Shown: positions 14,509 to 23,500 of the stretch, in pieces
Position numbering within the stretch: the first letter of the stretch is position 1
How the letters are laid out: every line of letters begins with the position of its first letter
Assembly (NCBI RefSeq): GCF_900187855.1
Contig: NZ_FYEG01000011.1
Coordinates: forward strand, 1 to 48,332
DNA length: 48,332 nt
Origin: Actinomyces minihominis
GTDB lineage: Bacteria > Actinomycetota > Actinomycetes > Actinomycetales > Actinomycetaceae
Direction: 5' to 3'
Position numbers and translations under genes: made by a program
Notes under the pieces: model-generated
Told to the model about the DNA's origin: nothing
Seen by the model: the letters and a program-made list of their open reading frames with translations, nothing else
Databases searched by the model: none

Positions 14509-14660
14509 CGTGTCAAGGTTCGGTGTTGGCCTGAGCAATGCCTTACAAAAGCAAGCGTAGAGTGGCGCCCTACGTGTTAACTTGGTGGCTGGTGATGACG
14601 TAGTTCGACCCCTAGGGGTTGGGTCATCCCTGGAAATGTCGTCAACAGTCAGGAAAATGG

Positions 14661-16262
14661 GTGCTTCGCAAGAATGGCAACCATCTGGTTAAATCTGCCG
14701 CGATTGCCTCGGCCGGCCTTCTCTCACTAGTCGCCTCCATGGCGATAGCAGGACAGGCCGTAGCGGTCCCCACCGAGGGATATCCCGAAGGATCCGCGGA
14801 GCAGACGGAACTTGAAAACGGGATCGCCCCCCTCGAAGAGCCAACAGACATCCCGCAGAATCTTCCTCAGTCGGTCGAAGATTCCGAGGAACCACTCGAG
14901 GTCTTGAAGTCAAGGGCCGTCGATCAAACGTCAACCGATAATACGGCGTCGGCTCCGGCCTCCCCCTGCGAGATTCCCCAGGCTAACTTCACCGGAACGA
15001 TCCCCAGCTCCGTGTACCGAATCTCAGGGGCCACGCGCTATGAGACTTCCGCAAAGGTGGCCCAGACAGTCGCTGCAGTACCAACGGGCGCCTCAAGTGC
15101 TGTCTTTATTGCGTCGGGAACCAACTTCTCGGACGGTCTCTCCCTCGGGGCTCTAGCTGGTCATGCTGGTTGGCCTCTTCTACTTACGGCCCCGGGTTCT
15201 CTGAGCCCAGAAACCCGACGCGTTATTGAGGAGACCGCGCCAACGCACGTTTACATTGCGGGTGGGACAGCGGCGGTTTCACAGTCGGTTGAGTCAGCGG
15301 CTGTTGCCGCCACGGGGCGCAGCGCTGAAGAGGTTACGGTGGTCCGGTTTGCCGGTGGCAGTCGCTACGAGACCTCCGCCGCGATCGCGGAGTGCTTTGA
15401 ACCCGGCTCCCCAGTCTTCCTCACCACGGGTGCGGACTTCGCAGATGGAGTGGTCGCCGGAGCCCCAGCGGTTAAGTCTGGAGGCCCCGTCATTCTCACC
15501 CAGCGAAACGTGCTCGGAACTGAAGCTGAACAGGCAATCACGCGGCTGAAGCCGACCAGTGTCAGCATCATTGGTGGGACCTGGCCAGCTGCGCAACTGA
15601 CGAAGATCAAAGCAGCATCCTCGACCGATGCGGTGACGGTCTATGCGGGGGCGAACCGCTATGCAACAAGCGCGAAGGTCGCGAATGCGTTCTACGGCAC
15701 CGGTTCGAAGCCCCTCACGTTTACCGTCGGGACTTCATTCCCAGATGCGCTGGCCGGGGTTTCAGCTGCAACGGTTGTGGAGTCACCCATTGTCTTGACC
15801 AGGTCTGACTGCAGGCCGAAGGATATCGAAGCGGTCTCGAAGCAGGCCACCAACAAGGTCATCCTCGGTGGTACCGCGGCGGTGAGCGATGCTGCGCACA
15901 CCTCGACATGCCAGCCTCCCAAACCAACCGTTCCTACCAAGACCTTGCTCTCTGTGGCTCAGAAGCAGGTCGGGAAGTCCTACGTCCTCGGCGCAACAGG
16001 TCCGAACAGCTTCGATTGCTCCGGACTGACGCAGTACGTCTACAGGGAGATGGGCGTGAACATCCCGCGTAACTCCTACCAGCAGCTGAGCCAGGGACGC
16101 AGGGTGTCCAATCCTGCTCCGGGTGACATCGTTGTTCTGGGTGGGGGATCGCACGTGGGAATCTACGTCTCCCCGGGGGTAATGATCGACGCGGGTAACC
16201 CTAGGGTCGGCGTCTCGCAACGCGCAATCTATGCGACGCCTTCGGCCTACATTAGGTTCTGA
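14661..16262 (+). CDS. Secreted cell-wall protein: three CWB2 repeats plus NlpC/P60 peptidase
   Basis: 533 residues from GTG 14661 (AGGA six bases upstream); an earlier TTG frame start lacks a ribosome binding site. A signal peptide (VLRKNGNHLVKSAAIASAGL then LSLVASMAIAGQAVAVP) precedes an acidic linker. Three cell wall binding repeat 2 modules follow, marked by RISGATRYETSAKVA, RFAGGSRYETSAAIA and VYAGANRYATSAKVA, each with a VYIAGGTAAVS-type end. CWB2 modules bind anionic wall polymers. The C-terminal NlpC/P60 domain has catalytic Cys453 in FDCSGL and His498 in GSHVGIY; the third polar residue is probably in MIDAGNP. It should cleave D-Glu-diamino acid bonds in stem peptides, as in cell separation. 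Upstream palindromes may regulate it. Confidence 0.92.
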   Translation: MLRKNGNHLVKSAAIASAGLLSLVASMAIAGQAVAVPTEGYPEGSAEQTELENGIAPLEEPTDIPQNLPQSVEDSEEPLEVLKSRAVDQTSTDNTASAPASPCEIPQANFTGTIPSSVYRISGATRYETSAKVAQTVAAVPTGASSAVFIASGTNFSDGLSLGALAGHAGWPLLLTAPGSLSPETRRVIEETAPTHVYIAGGTAAVSQSVESAAVAATGRSAEEVTVVRFAGGSRYETSAAIAECFEPGSPVFLTTGADFADGVVAGAPAVKSGGPVILTQRNVLGTEAEQAITRLKPTSVSIIGGTWPAAQLTKIKAASSTDAVTVYAGANRYATSAKVANAFYGTGSKPLTFTVGTSFPDALAGVSAATVVESPIVLTRSDCRPKDIEAVSKQATNKVILGGTAAVSDAAHTSTCQPPKPTVPTKTLLSVAQKQVGKSYVLGATGPNSFDCSGLTQYVYREMGVNIPRNSYQQLSQGRRVSNPAPGDIVVLGGGSHVGIYVSPGVMIDAGNPRVGVSQRAIYATPSAYIRF

Positions 16263-16435
16263 TAGTCACTACTTTTCAGTGGGCCCCTTACGCCGTGACA
16301 GCAGTGTCATAAAGGTGTAGCGGGCCTTCTTTGATCCACGTCACAAAGCATGTTTCGTTTCGGTTACAGATTGTGTGACCTTCTGCTCCGAACCTGAAAT
16401 TGCGTTCGGTGTGGACTAGCGTGAAGACATCTGGA

Positions 16436-16476
16436 GCCCCGTTGGAGCATGCAATTGTGTGCCCGAAAAACGGGGC
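16436..16476 (+). promoter_or_regulatory. Long-range hairpin just upstream of the sugar-binding protein gene
   Basis: GCCCCGTT (16436-16443) pairs perfectly with AACGGGGC (16469-16476), 35 bases before ATG 16512. The 25-base loop includes GCATGCAATTG. It may be a 5' leader structure or flank an operator. No LacI-family site known to me matches exactly. The rest of 16263-16435 shows no gene. Confidence 0.4.
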
Positions 16477-16511
16477 CCTGATATCCATAAGACAAACTGA
16501 AAGTAGTTTAA

Positions 16512-17762
16512 ATGCGTAAATCAGTATTTGCTGGCGCAGCAGCTACCGCGGCCCTCGCACTGGTGCTCGGTGGATGCTCCTCCGGTACTTCCGATGAGAC
16601 GACGACTCCGGAGCAGAGCGGCGAAGAGACCGGCGTTACCGAAACCGCTGACGGCGAACTTACGGTGTGGGTCGATGAGACCCGCCAGGCAGCTGTTGAG
16701 GCCGCTGCAACCGAGTTCACCGAAGCAACGGGAACCAAGGTCAACCTGGTTCTCAAGAACTTTGATGAGATCCGTGCAGACTTCTCCGCACAGGTCCCGA
16801 CCGGCAAGGGCCCGGACATCACCGTTGGCGCACACGACTGGTTGGGTGAGTTCACCGCCAATGGTGTCGTAGCTCCGATCGAGCTCGGCGACAAGGCTTC
16901 GGAGTTCCAGGAGACCGCGATTTCGGCGTTCACCTACGACGGCTCCCTCTACGGCCTTCCCTACGCAATAGAGAACATTGCGCTGATCCGTAACGTAGCG
17001 CTGGCTCCCGAAGCTCCCGCGACCTGGGATGACGCAATGGCAGCCGCTGAGGCCGCAGGTACCAAGTACAAGTTCCTTGTACAGATGAATGGTGAAGAGG
17101 GCGACCCCTACACCTTCTACCCGCTGCAGTCCTCCTTCGGCTCCACCGTTTTCAAGCAGAACGCTGACGGCTCCTTCACAAACGAGCTGAACCTGGCAAC
17201 GGGTGGCGACGAGTTCGCACAGTTCCTGCAGGACAACGGTCATAAGGGCACCGATGTCTTCAACCAGGACCGCACCTACGACATCGTTGTAGACGCATTC
17301 TCGAAGGGCGAGTCGCCCTTCCTGATCGGTGGTCCGTGGATGCTCGACTCCTTCGGTGACGTCGAAATCGCAATCGACCCGGTCCCCTCGGCCGGTGGCC
17401 TGCCCGCACAGCCTTTCGCTGGTGTTCAGGGCTTCTACCTCTCCGCACAGTCGAAGAACCCGCTGATTGCCAATGACCTCCTCACCAACTACCTGGCTTC
17501 TGAGACCGCTCAGATCGCCATGTACGAGGCCGGCGGTCGTCCCCCGGCCCTGATCTCGGCACAGGAAATTGCAGCACAGAACCCGGTCACCGCAGGTTTC
17601 ATCGCTGCCGGTGCTGATGCACAGCCAATGCCTTCCATCCCTGAGATGGCTGCAGTGTGGACCCCCTGGGGCCGCACCGAGGCTCAGATCATTGCTGGCG
17701 ATGTAAACCCGGCAGAGGCTTGGGCAAAGATGATCTCTGACATTCAGGCAGAGATCGGCTAA
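16512..17762 (+). CDS. Maltose/maltodextrin-type ABC transporter substrate-binding lipoprotein
   Basis: 416 residues. The lipoprotein signal MRKSVFAGAAATAALALVLG is followed by GC, with lipidated Cys22, so it is membrane anchored outside the cell. The mature part has LTVWVDETRQAAVEAAATEF, GPDITVGAHDWLGEF, LPYAIENIALIRN, FLIGGPWMLDSF and VWTPWGRTEAQII, the pattern of MalE-like extracellular sugar-binding proteins of the family 1 cluster. The substrate is probably an alpha-glucan or maltodextrin because the permeases downstream are MalF/MalG-like, but other oligosaccharides are possible. It is separated from the permease genes by a strong hairpin and an internal promoter, consistent with the usual excess of binding protein over permease. 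Confidence 0.9.
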   Translation: MRKSVFAGAAATAALALVLGGCSSGTSDETTTPEQSGEETGVTETADGELTVWVDETRQAAVEAAATEFTEATGTKVNLVLKNFDEIRADFSAQVPTGKGPDITVGAHDWLGEFTANGVVAPIELGDKASEFQETAISAFTYDGSLYGLPYAIENIALIRNVALAPEAPATWDDAMAAAEAAGTKYKFLVQMNGEEGDPYTFYPLQSSFGSTVFKQNADGSFTNELNLATGGDEFAQFLQDNGHKGTDVFNQDRTYDIVVDAFSKGESPFLIGGPWMLDSFGDVEIAIDPVPSAGGLPAQPFAGVQGFYLSAQSKNPLIANDLLTNYLASETAQIAMYEAGGRPPALISAQEIAAQNPVTAGFIAAGADAQPMPSIPEMAAVWTPWGRTEAQIIAGDVNPAEAWAKMISDIQAEIG

Positions 17763-17792
17763 CCAGCCTGGACCTAGCGGTCATTTTTAGCA

Positions 17793-17828
17793 GTGGGGGC
17801 GCGGAGAGAATCCTCTTCGCGCCCCCAC
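17793..17828 (+). terminator. Strong hairpin between binding protein and permease genes
   Basis: Perfect 11-bp stem GTGGGGGCGCG (17793-17803) / CGCGCCCCCAC (17818-17828) with a 14-base loop and no T-run. It probably limits read-through into the permeases and stabilises the 3' end of the binding-protein mRNA, as in many sugar ABC operons. Confidence 0.7.
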
Positions 17829-17876
17829 TCATGAGAACAAATCTCAGGTTTCGTGGCCTAGCCCAATCTCACTGGC

Positions 17877-17910
17877 TATAATCTAGAGGTAACCGTCATT
17901 AGCCCGGGCT
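17877..17910 (+). promoter_or_regulatory. Internal promoter with palindromic operator candidate before the permeases
   Basis: A perfect -10 TATAAT lies at 17877-17882 with a weak -35. Eighteen bases after it is the palindrome AGCCCGGGCT (17901-17910), where a repressor would block initiation or elongation. The start codon of the permease is 57 bases further. Confidence 0.5.
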
Positions 17911-17966
17911 CTCATGCTTGGGCAAGTCTGTATGTCTCGGCGATGGTGCCGAATTAAGGAAGATTA

Positions 17967-19604
17967 ATGGACAGCGTCCAGACTTCGAATATGGCGACTT
18001 TAATGGAACTCGACGAGGTTCGTAGTGCCAAAAAGAGTCGTTTTAGACTTCCCCCGAAGGACCCGGATGTAAACCGTTGGGGACCGGGCTTTGTCGTCAA
18101 GCTGGTCTTGATGGCCCTGGTCAACGCCTTTGGGGTCTACGTTCTCTTCATGAGCTTCACCAAAGACTCATGGGGGATCTTTGCGGTAATGCTCGCCCTA
18201 CTTATCTTCACCGACTGGATCTACTTCTCCGGTCGTACACTTCCGCTGAAGTACATCATTCCCGGTTTGACGTTCCTTCTGATCTTTCAGATCTACACCG
18301 TCGGGTACACGATGTACGTGTCGTTTACCAACTACGGTGACGGCCACAACTCCACCAAGGCCAATGCGGTGACCGCACTGCTGATGCAGAACGAGAACCG
18401 TGTTCCGGACTCACCCACATATCCGCTGAAGGTCATCAAGCATGGGGGTGAGCTTGGATTCGCCATCGTTGATGACGGCACGGTGATGATTGGTTCATCA
18501 GAGACGCCACTCCACGCTGAACCCAATGCTGTCGTTAGCGATGGAAAGATTACAGAGGTTCCCGGTTGGGAAATCCTCACTATGAACCAGATCGTTCAGC
18601 AGCAACAGGAGGTCGTGGACCTTCGTGTGCCTGTGAGCGAAGATCCAAACGCGGGTTCCATCCGCACGACTGATGGTTCGACTGGTTTCCAGGCTCGCTC
18701 TGTATTGAACTGGGACCCGCAAGCCGACACGATGACCAACATTGACACCGGTGTGGTCTACAGAGACAACGGTCAGGGTCAGTTTGAGTCAGATGACGGT
18801 CAAACGCTTCCTGTGGGATGGCGCGTGGGCGTTGGTTTCGACAACTACACGAAGGCTTTCGGTGGTGACTCGAAGTACTCCGGTCCGTTCTACCAGGTTC
18901 TGCTGTGGACGTTTGCGCAGGCGCTGCTTTCGGTGGCACTAACTTTCCTACTCGGCTTGTTCCTGGCCATTACCTTCGATAAGAAGGTCAAGGGGCAAAA
19001 GATCTATCGGACGCTGATGATCCTGCCCTACGCGATTCCGGGCTTCATTTCTGCCCTGATTTTCGCGGGTATGTTCAACAAGTCTTACGGCTTTATCAAC
19101 CAGGTCATACTCGGAGGAGCGCAGGTTCCCTGGCTGCAGGATCCCTGGCTGGCAAAGTTTGCGATCCTCTTCGTAAACCTTTGGTTGGGCTTCCCCTACA
19201 TGTTCCTCATTGCCACGGGTGCGCTGCAGTCAGTGCCTGAGGACGTGACCGAGGCAGCCAAGATTGACGGTGCCAGTGCATGGCGCCAGTGGGTGTCAAT
19301 CAAGATGCCACTGGTTCTGATTGCAACCGCCCCGCTGCTGATTTCGTCGTTCGCGTTCAACTTCAACAACTTTACGCTGATCTACATGCTGACCGGTGGT
19401 GGGCCATCATTCGGTGATCCGTCTGTGCCACTTGGTCACACGGACATCCTGATCACGATGGTCTACAAGATGTCCGGTATCGATGGTGGAGCCACCAAGG
19501 ACTTCGGCCTTGCCTCGGCTCTCTCGATCCTGATCTTCATCATTGTTGGAACTATTTCTGCGATCGCGTTCCGTCAGACTCGCAAGCTTGAGGAGATGAT
19601 GTGA
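17967..19604 (+). CDS. MalF-type sugar ABC transporter permease
   Basis: 545 residues, ATG 17967 after GGAAG. An N-terminal cytosolic segment is followed by membrane helices at about 45-110 (VVKLVLMALVNAFGVYVLFM, YIIPGLTFLLIFQIYTVGYT). A large extracytoplasmic loop of roughly 170 residues (about 120-290) is the P2-like domain that contacts the binding protein in MalF. The core permease domain has EAAKIDGASAWRQWVSIKMP, the EAA loop that docks on the ATPase. The length matches MalF rather than short UgpA-like permeases. It is followed after one base by the MalG-type gene. No ATPase is in the operon, so a shared MsmX/MsiK-type ATPase encoded elsewhere is expected. Confidence 0.92.
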   Translation: MDSVQTSNMATLMELDEVRSAKKSRFRLPPKDPDVNRWGPGFVVKLVLMALVNAFGVYVLFMSFTKDSWGIFAVMLALLIFTDWIYFSGRTLPLKYIIPGLTFLLIFQIYTVGYTMYVSFTNYGDGHNSTKANAVTALLMQNENRVPDSPTYPLKVIKHGGELGFAIVDDGTVMIGSSETPLHAEPNAVVSDGKITEVPGWEILTMNQIVQQQQEVVDLRVPVSEDPNAGSIRTTDGSTGFQARSVLNWDPQADTMTNIDTGVVYRDNGQGQFESDDGQTLPVGWRVGVGFDNYTKAFGGDSKYSGPFYQVLLWTFAQALLSVALTFLLGLFLAITFDKKVKGQKIYRTLMILPYAIPGFISALIFAGMFNKSYGFINQVILGGAQVPWLQDPWLAKFAILFVNLWLGFPYMFLIATGALQSVPEDVTEAAKIDGASAWRQWVSIKMPLVLIATAPLLISSFAFNFNNFTLIYMLTGGGPSFGDPSVPLGHTDILITMVYKMSGIDGGATKDFGLASALSILIFIIVGTISAIAFRQTRKLEEMM

Positions 19605-19605
19605 C

Positions 19606-20520
19606 ATGGCAACCCAGGTAACTTCAAAGACCCCTGTCACCGCAAACACAGACGAACCTGTGCAGAACAAGCACTCGTTTGGGTTCTGGCTTCGTGAGTA
19701 CGGTTGGCGCCACCTTGTCGGTGTTGTTGTCGTCATCTACGCCCTCGTTCCGATCATCTACATCATCTCGGCTTCTCTGAATCCGGGAGGCACGCTGACG
19801 GGGTCGAACCAGCTTTTCCAGAAGATCGATTTCGAGAACTACCAGCGCCTTGGTGGCACCCGGTTCTGGCACTGGATGGGCAACTCCCTGGTGATTGCAA
19901 TCTCGGTGTCGGTGGGAACCGTGCTGATGGCGGCCGCCGCTGCCTATGCTTTCTCCAGGTTCCGCTTCACAGGACGCAGGGTTGGTCTCACTTCGCTTCT
20001 GATCATTCAGATGTTCCCGCAGATGCTGGCATTCGTTGCCATCTTCCTGCTGCTTTTGAACCTGGGTGATGTGGTGCCCATCCTCGGTGTGAACTCCACA
20101 CTTGCATTGATTGCCGTGTATCTGGGAGGAGCGCTGGGTGTAAACACCTTCCTGCTCTACGGATTCTTCAACACGATTCCGAAAGAGCTGGATGAGGCGG
20201 CCAAGATTGACGGGTTGTCCCACGGCCAGATCTACTGGCAGATCATCCTGAGGCTAGCCGCTCCGATCCTCTCGGTCGTTGCGCTCCTGTCGTTCATTTC
20301 AACTTTCGGTGAGTTCGTTATCGCCCGGGTTGTGTTGCAGCAGGAAGAGAACTGGACGGTAGCAATTGGTCTCTACTCGTGGGTAGCTAGCCGCCTTGAC
20401 GCCAACTGGGGACAGTTCGCAGCAGGTGCGATTATTGCGTCGATTCCGATTCTTCTACTCTTCCTGTTCCTTCAGAAGTACATTGTGGGTGGTCTCACCG
20501 CCGGTGCTGTGAAGGGATAG
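19606..20520 (+). CDS. MalG-type sugar ABC transporter permease
   Basis: 304 residues, ATG one base after the MalF-type stop. Six membrane helices; the EAA motif DEAAKIDGLSHGQIYWQIIL lies in the fourth cytosolic loop. The C-terminus VGGLTAGAVKG matches the end seen in MalG proteins, where the tail reaches the ATPase site. It forms a heterodimer with the preceding permease. There is no glycosidase or regulator gene downstream, and the next gene (a helicase) is unrelated. Confidence 0.93.
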   Translation: MATQVTSKTPVTANTDEPVQNKHSFGFWLREYGWRHLVGVVVVIYALVPIIYIISASLNPGGTLTGSNQLFQKIDFENYQRLGGTRFWHWMGNSLVIAISVSVGTVLMAAAAAYAFSRFRFTGRRVGLTSLLIIQMFPQMLAFVAIFLLLLNLGDVVPILGVNSTLALIAVYLGGALGVNTFLLYGFFNTIPKELDEAAKIDGLSHGQIYWQIILRLAAPILSVVALLSFISTFGEFVIARVVLQQEENWTVAIGLYSWVASRLDANWGQFAAGAIIASIPILLLFLFLQKYIVGGLTAGAVKG

Positions 20521-20549
20521 TTCAAGAGCTGAGAGCCCACTTTGTCGGA

Positions 20550-20570
20550 GGTCGAAGATAGTATTCGACC
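20550..20570 (+). promoter_or_regulatory. Inverted repeat with -10 box abutting the helicase start
   Basis: GGTCGAA (20550-20556) / TTCGACC (20564-20570) with a 7-base spacer containing TAGTAT (20559-20564). If TAGTAT is the -10 box, transcription would start at or very near ATG 20571, giving a leaderless mRNA. The repeat would overlap the promoter and could be an operator. The spacing is one base too long for an actinobacterial LexA box. Confidence 0.4.
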
Positions 20571-23500
20571 ATGGGTGCAAAGAGGGGCGTAACAGGATCT
20601 AGTCCAGAGAAGCCCTCCGAAATGGAGGGCTTCTCTGCGTCTGCACGCAGGTGGTTCCACGCGGTCTTTGCTGCCCCAACGCAGGCGCAGGTAGAGGCAT
20701 GGGAAGCCATTCGTGCCGGTCACAACACCCTTGTGATTGCACCAACGGGTTCGGGGAAGACGCTCTCTGCGTTTCTCTGGGCAATCGACCGTCTTACCCA
20801 AGAGAAGGGGCAGGCTGACAGTTCTTCACCAGGGGGCAGCCGGATCCTCTACATCTCACCTCTCAAGGCACTGGGAGTGGACGTTGAACGCAACCTTCGT
20901 GCCCCTCTAGCGGGGATTCGGGAGGCGATTCTGGGGGATGGCGGAACCGATCCGCAGATTTCAGTCGGCGTACGATCCGGGGACACTCCCGCGTCTGAGC
21001 GGCGCCGACTCCTGGCCCACCCGCCAGATATCCTCATCACCACCCCCGAGTCCCTGTACCTGATGCTGACAAGTCGTGCGGCAAAGACACTGAAGACAGT
21101 GGATACGGTCATTATCGATGAGGTGCACGCCCTCGCCGGAAGCAAACGAGGTGCGCACCTAGCACTCTCCTTGGAACGTCTCGACAAAGTCCTCGAGAAA
21201 CCAGCACAGAGAATCGGGCTCTCTGCGACCGTAGAACCGGTTTCGGAGGTTGCGCGGTTCCTCGGGGGCACCCAGCCGGTTGAGGTGGTGCGCCCGCCAA
21301 ACAACAAGCGTTTCGACATTACGGTAGAGGTTCCTGTTGAAGACATGTCGAACCCACCGGTTCCACAGGCTCAGGTTCTCAACGCCAACTCGGGTCCCAG
21401 TGACTATCGCCTGGGTTCAATCTGGCCATCGATTGAGGCTTCCCTTTACCAGAGGATTCTTGGGGCCCAGTCGACCATTGTCTTCACCAACTCCCGTCGC
21501 TCTGCGGAGAGGCTTACCGCTGCCCTAAATGAGCTCCATAGGGATGAGGGAGAAGAGGTGGCTAAGGCTCACCACGGTTCCGTCTCAAAGGAGATGAGGG
21601 CGCGCGTGGAGGAAGAGCTGAAGTCCGGCAGCCTACGCTGCGTCGTAGCTACCGCATCCTTGGAACTTGGCATCGACATGGGAGAGGTCGATCTGGTCAT
21701 TCAGATCGACCCGCCCCCATCGGTCTCAGCTGGACTGCAACGCCTGGGGCGCTCGGGGCACCAGGTTGGAGGAGTGTCCAAGGCAGTCTTTTATCCCACT
21801 CACCGCTCAAAGCTGCTTGAGACAGCGGTAATAGCCTCCCGGATGATCAGCGGAAAGATAGAGGCCGTCAAGGTTCTCTCAAACCCGCTGGACGTCCTCG
21901 CTCAGCAGACCATTGCGCAGACGGTCTCCGGGCCCCTCGATGTTGAAGGTTGGTTTGAAGAGGTTCGTCGTTCGGCTCCGTTTACTAATCTGCCTCGAAG
22001 CGCCTACCTCGGTGTCCTCGACCTTATTTCTGGAAGATTTCCGTCGACTGAGTTCGCGTCTTTGAGGGCGCGTGTTGACTGGGATCGCAGTCTCAATGTG
22101 CTGACAGCTCGCCCGGGATCCCAGAGACTGGCAGTCACAAACGGCGGAACTATTCCAGATCGGGGACTCTACCGTGTCGTGGCGGGTGCCTCCGAGGAAG
22201 GAGGGGGATCCCGGGTCGGTGAGCTTGATGAAGAGATGGTTCATGAGACCCGGGTCGGCGAAGTCTTCACGCTGGGCACAACTCCATGGAGGGTCCGCAG
22301 GATCACAAGGGATACGGTAGAGGTTGAGCCGGCATTCGGGGTGGTGGCGAAAACTCCGTTTTGGCGTGGCGACTCGCCGGTTCGTCCCGTCGAGTTGGGG
22401 GTAGCTCTCGGTGAACTTGCAGGAACTCTCTTAGAAGGGGGTGAAAAGGGGATCGGAGCCGAGCCCCTCCTTCGTAATCTCGGATTTGATGATTTTGCCA
22501 TCGCCAACACACTGACCTATGTTCGGGAACAGATAGAGGCCGTAGGAGTCCTTCCCAGCGCCACCAACATGGTGGTTGAGAAGACCAGGGACGATGTCGG
22601 CGATTGGCTTTATATCCTCCAGTCACCCCTCGGTCTCGCGGTGCACGCCCCCTGGGCCCTAGCCATCAATGCCCGTCTGCGTGACTCATGGGGTTTGGAC
22701 TCCCGAGCTACCGCGAGCAATGACGGGATTATCGTTCGCCTGGCTGACTTTGAAACTGATGGGGTGGTGGACCAACAGACACCCAGCGCCGCAGATATCT
22801 TCCTTTTTGAGTCTGAAGAAATTACTCAGTTGGTACGTAGCGAAGTTGAGAACTCAGCGGTGTTTGCCTCCAGGTTCCGAGAGGCGGCCTCAAGGGCCCT
22901 CATCCTTGGCAGCTCGAAGCCGGGGCAGCGTTCCCCGCTCTGGCAGCAACGTCTCCGTGCTTCAGCCCTTCTTGAGGTGGCAGCTAAATATCCTGATTTC
23001 CCCATGATCCTCGAAGCCATGCGAGAGGTACTCCAGGATGTTTACGACACCCCGGCACTTGAGAAGGTCATGGGGGATCTGGGCTCAAGACGCGCCACCA
23101 TGGTTGAGGTTGTGACGGAAGTTCCTTCTCCCTACGCTCGGTCTCTCCTCTTCGGCTATGTCGGTGAGTTCATGTATCAGGGGGACACCCCCGTCGGAGA
23201 GCGGCGCATTGCTGCACTCAGCGTTGACCCGGCAGTCCTTCGAGAACTGCTGGGCGAGATACCCCTGCGCGATCTGTTTGAAGCAGATGCAATCGTCGAG
23301 GTTGAGTCTGAACTACAGCGAACCAAGTCTGGTTGGCAGGCACACGGAGTCGACGGACTTGTGGATCTGCTCCGTATCCTCGGCCCCCTCACTGAAGCCG
23401 AGATTCTGCAGAGGTTCACTGCAGACTCAAAGGAGCAGGGTACTGAGAACGAGGCTCTTAAGCAGGCACTGAACCAGCGTAAGGTGTTCGCCACGCGCAT

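Noticed and set aside
14510-14660. c-di-AMP (ydaO) riboswitch before the NlpC/P60 gene
   Set aside because: Expected by gene type, but the conserved core sequences could not be found by eye.
20550-20570. LexA/SOS box candidate before lhr
   Set aside because: The TCGAA...TTCGA arms are separated by 7 bases and lack the inner C/G; the actinobacterial LexA box needs TCGAAC-N4-GTTCGA.
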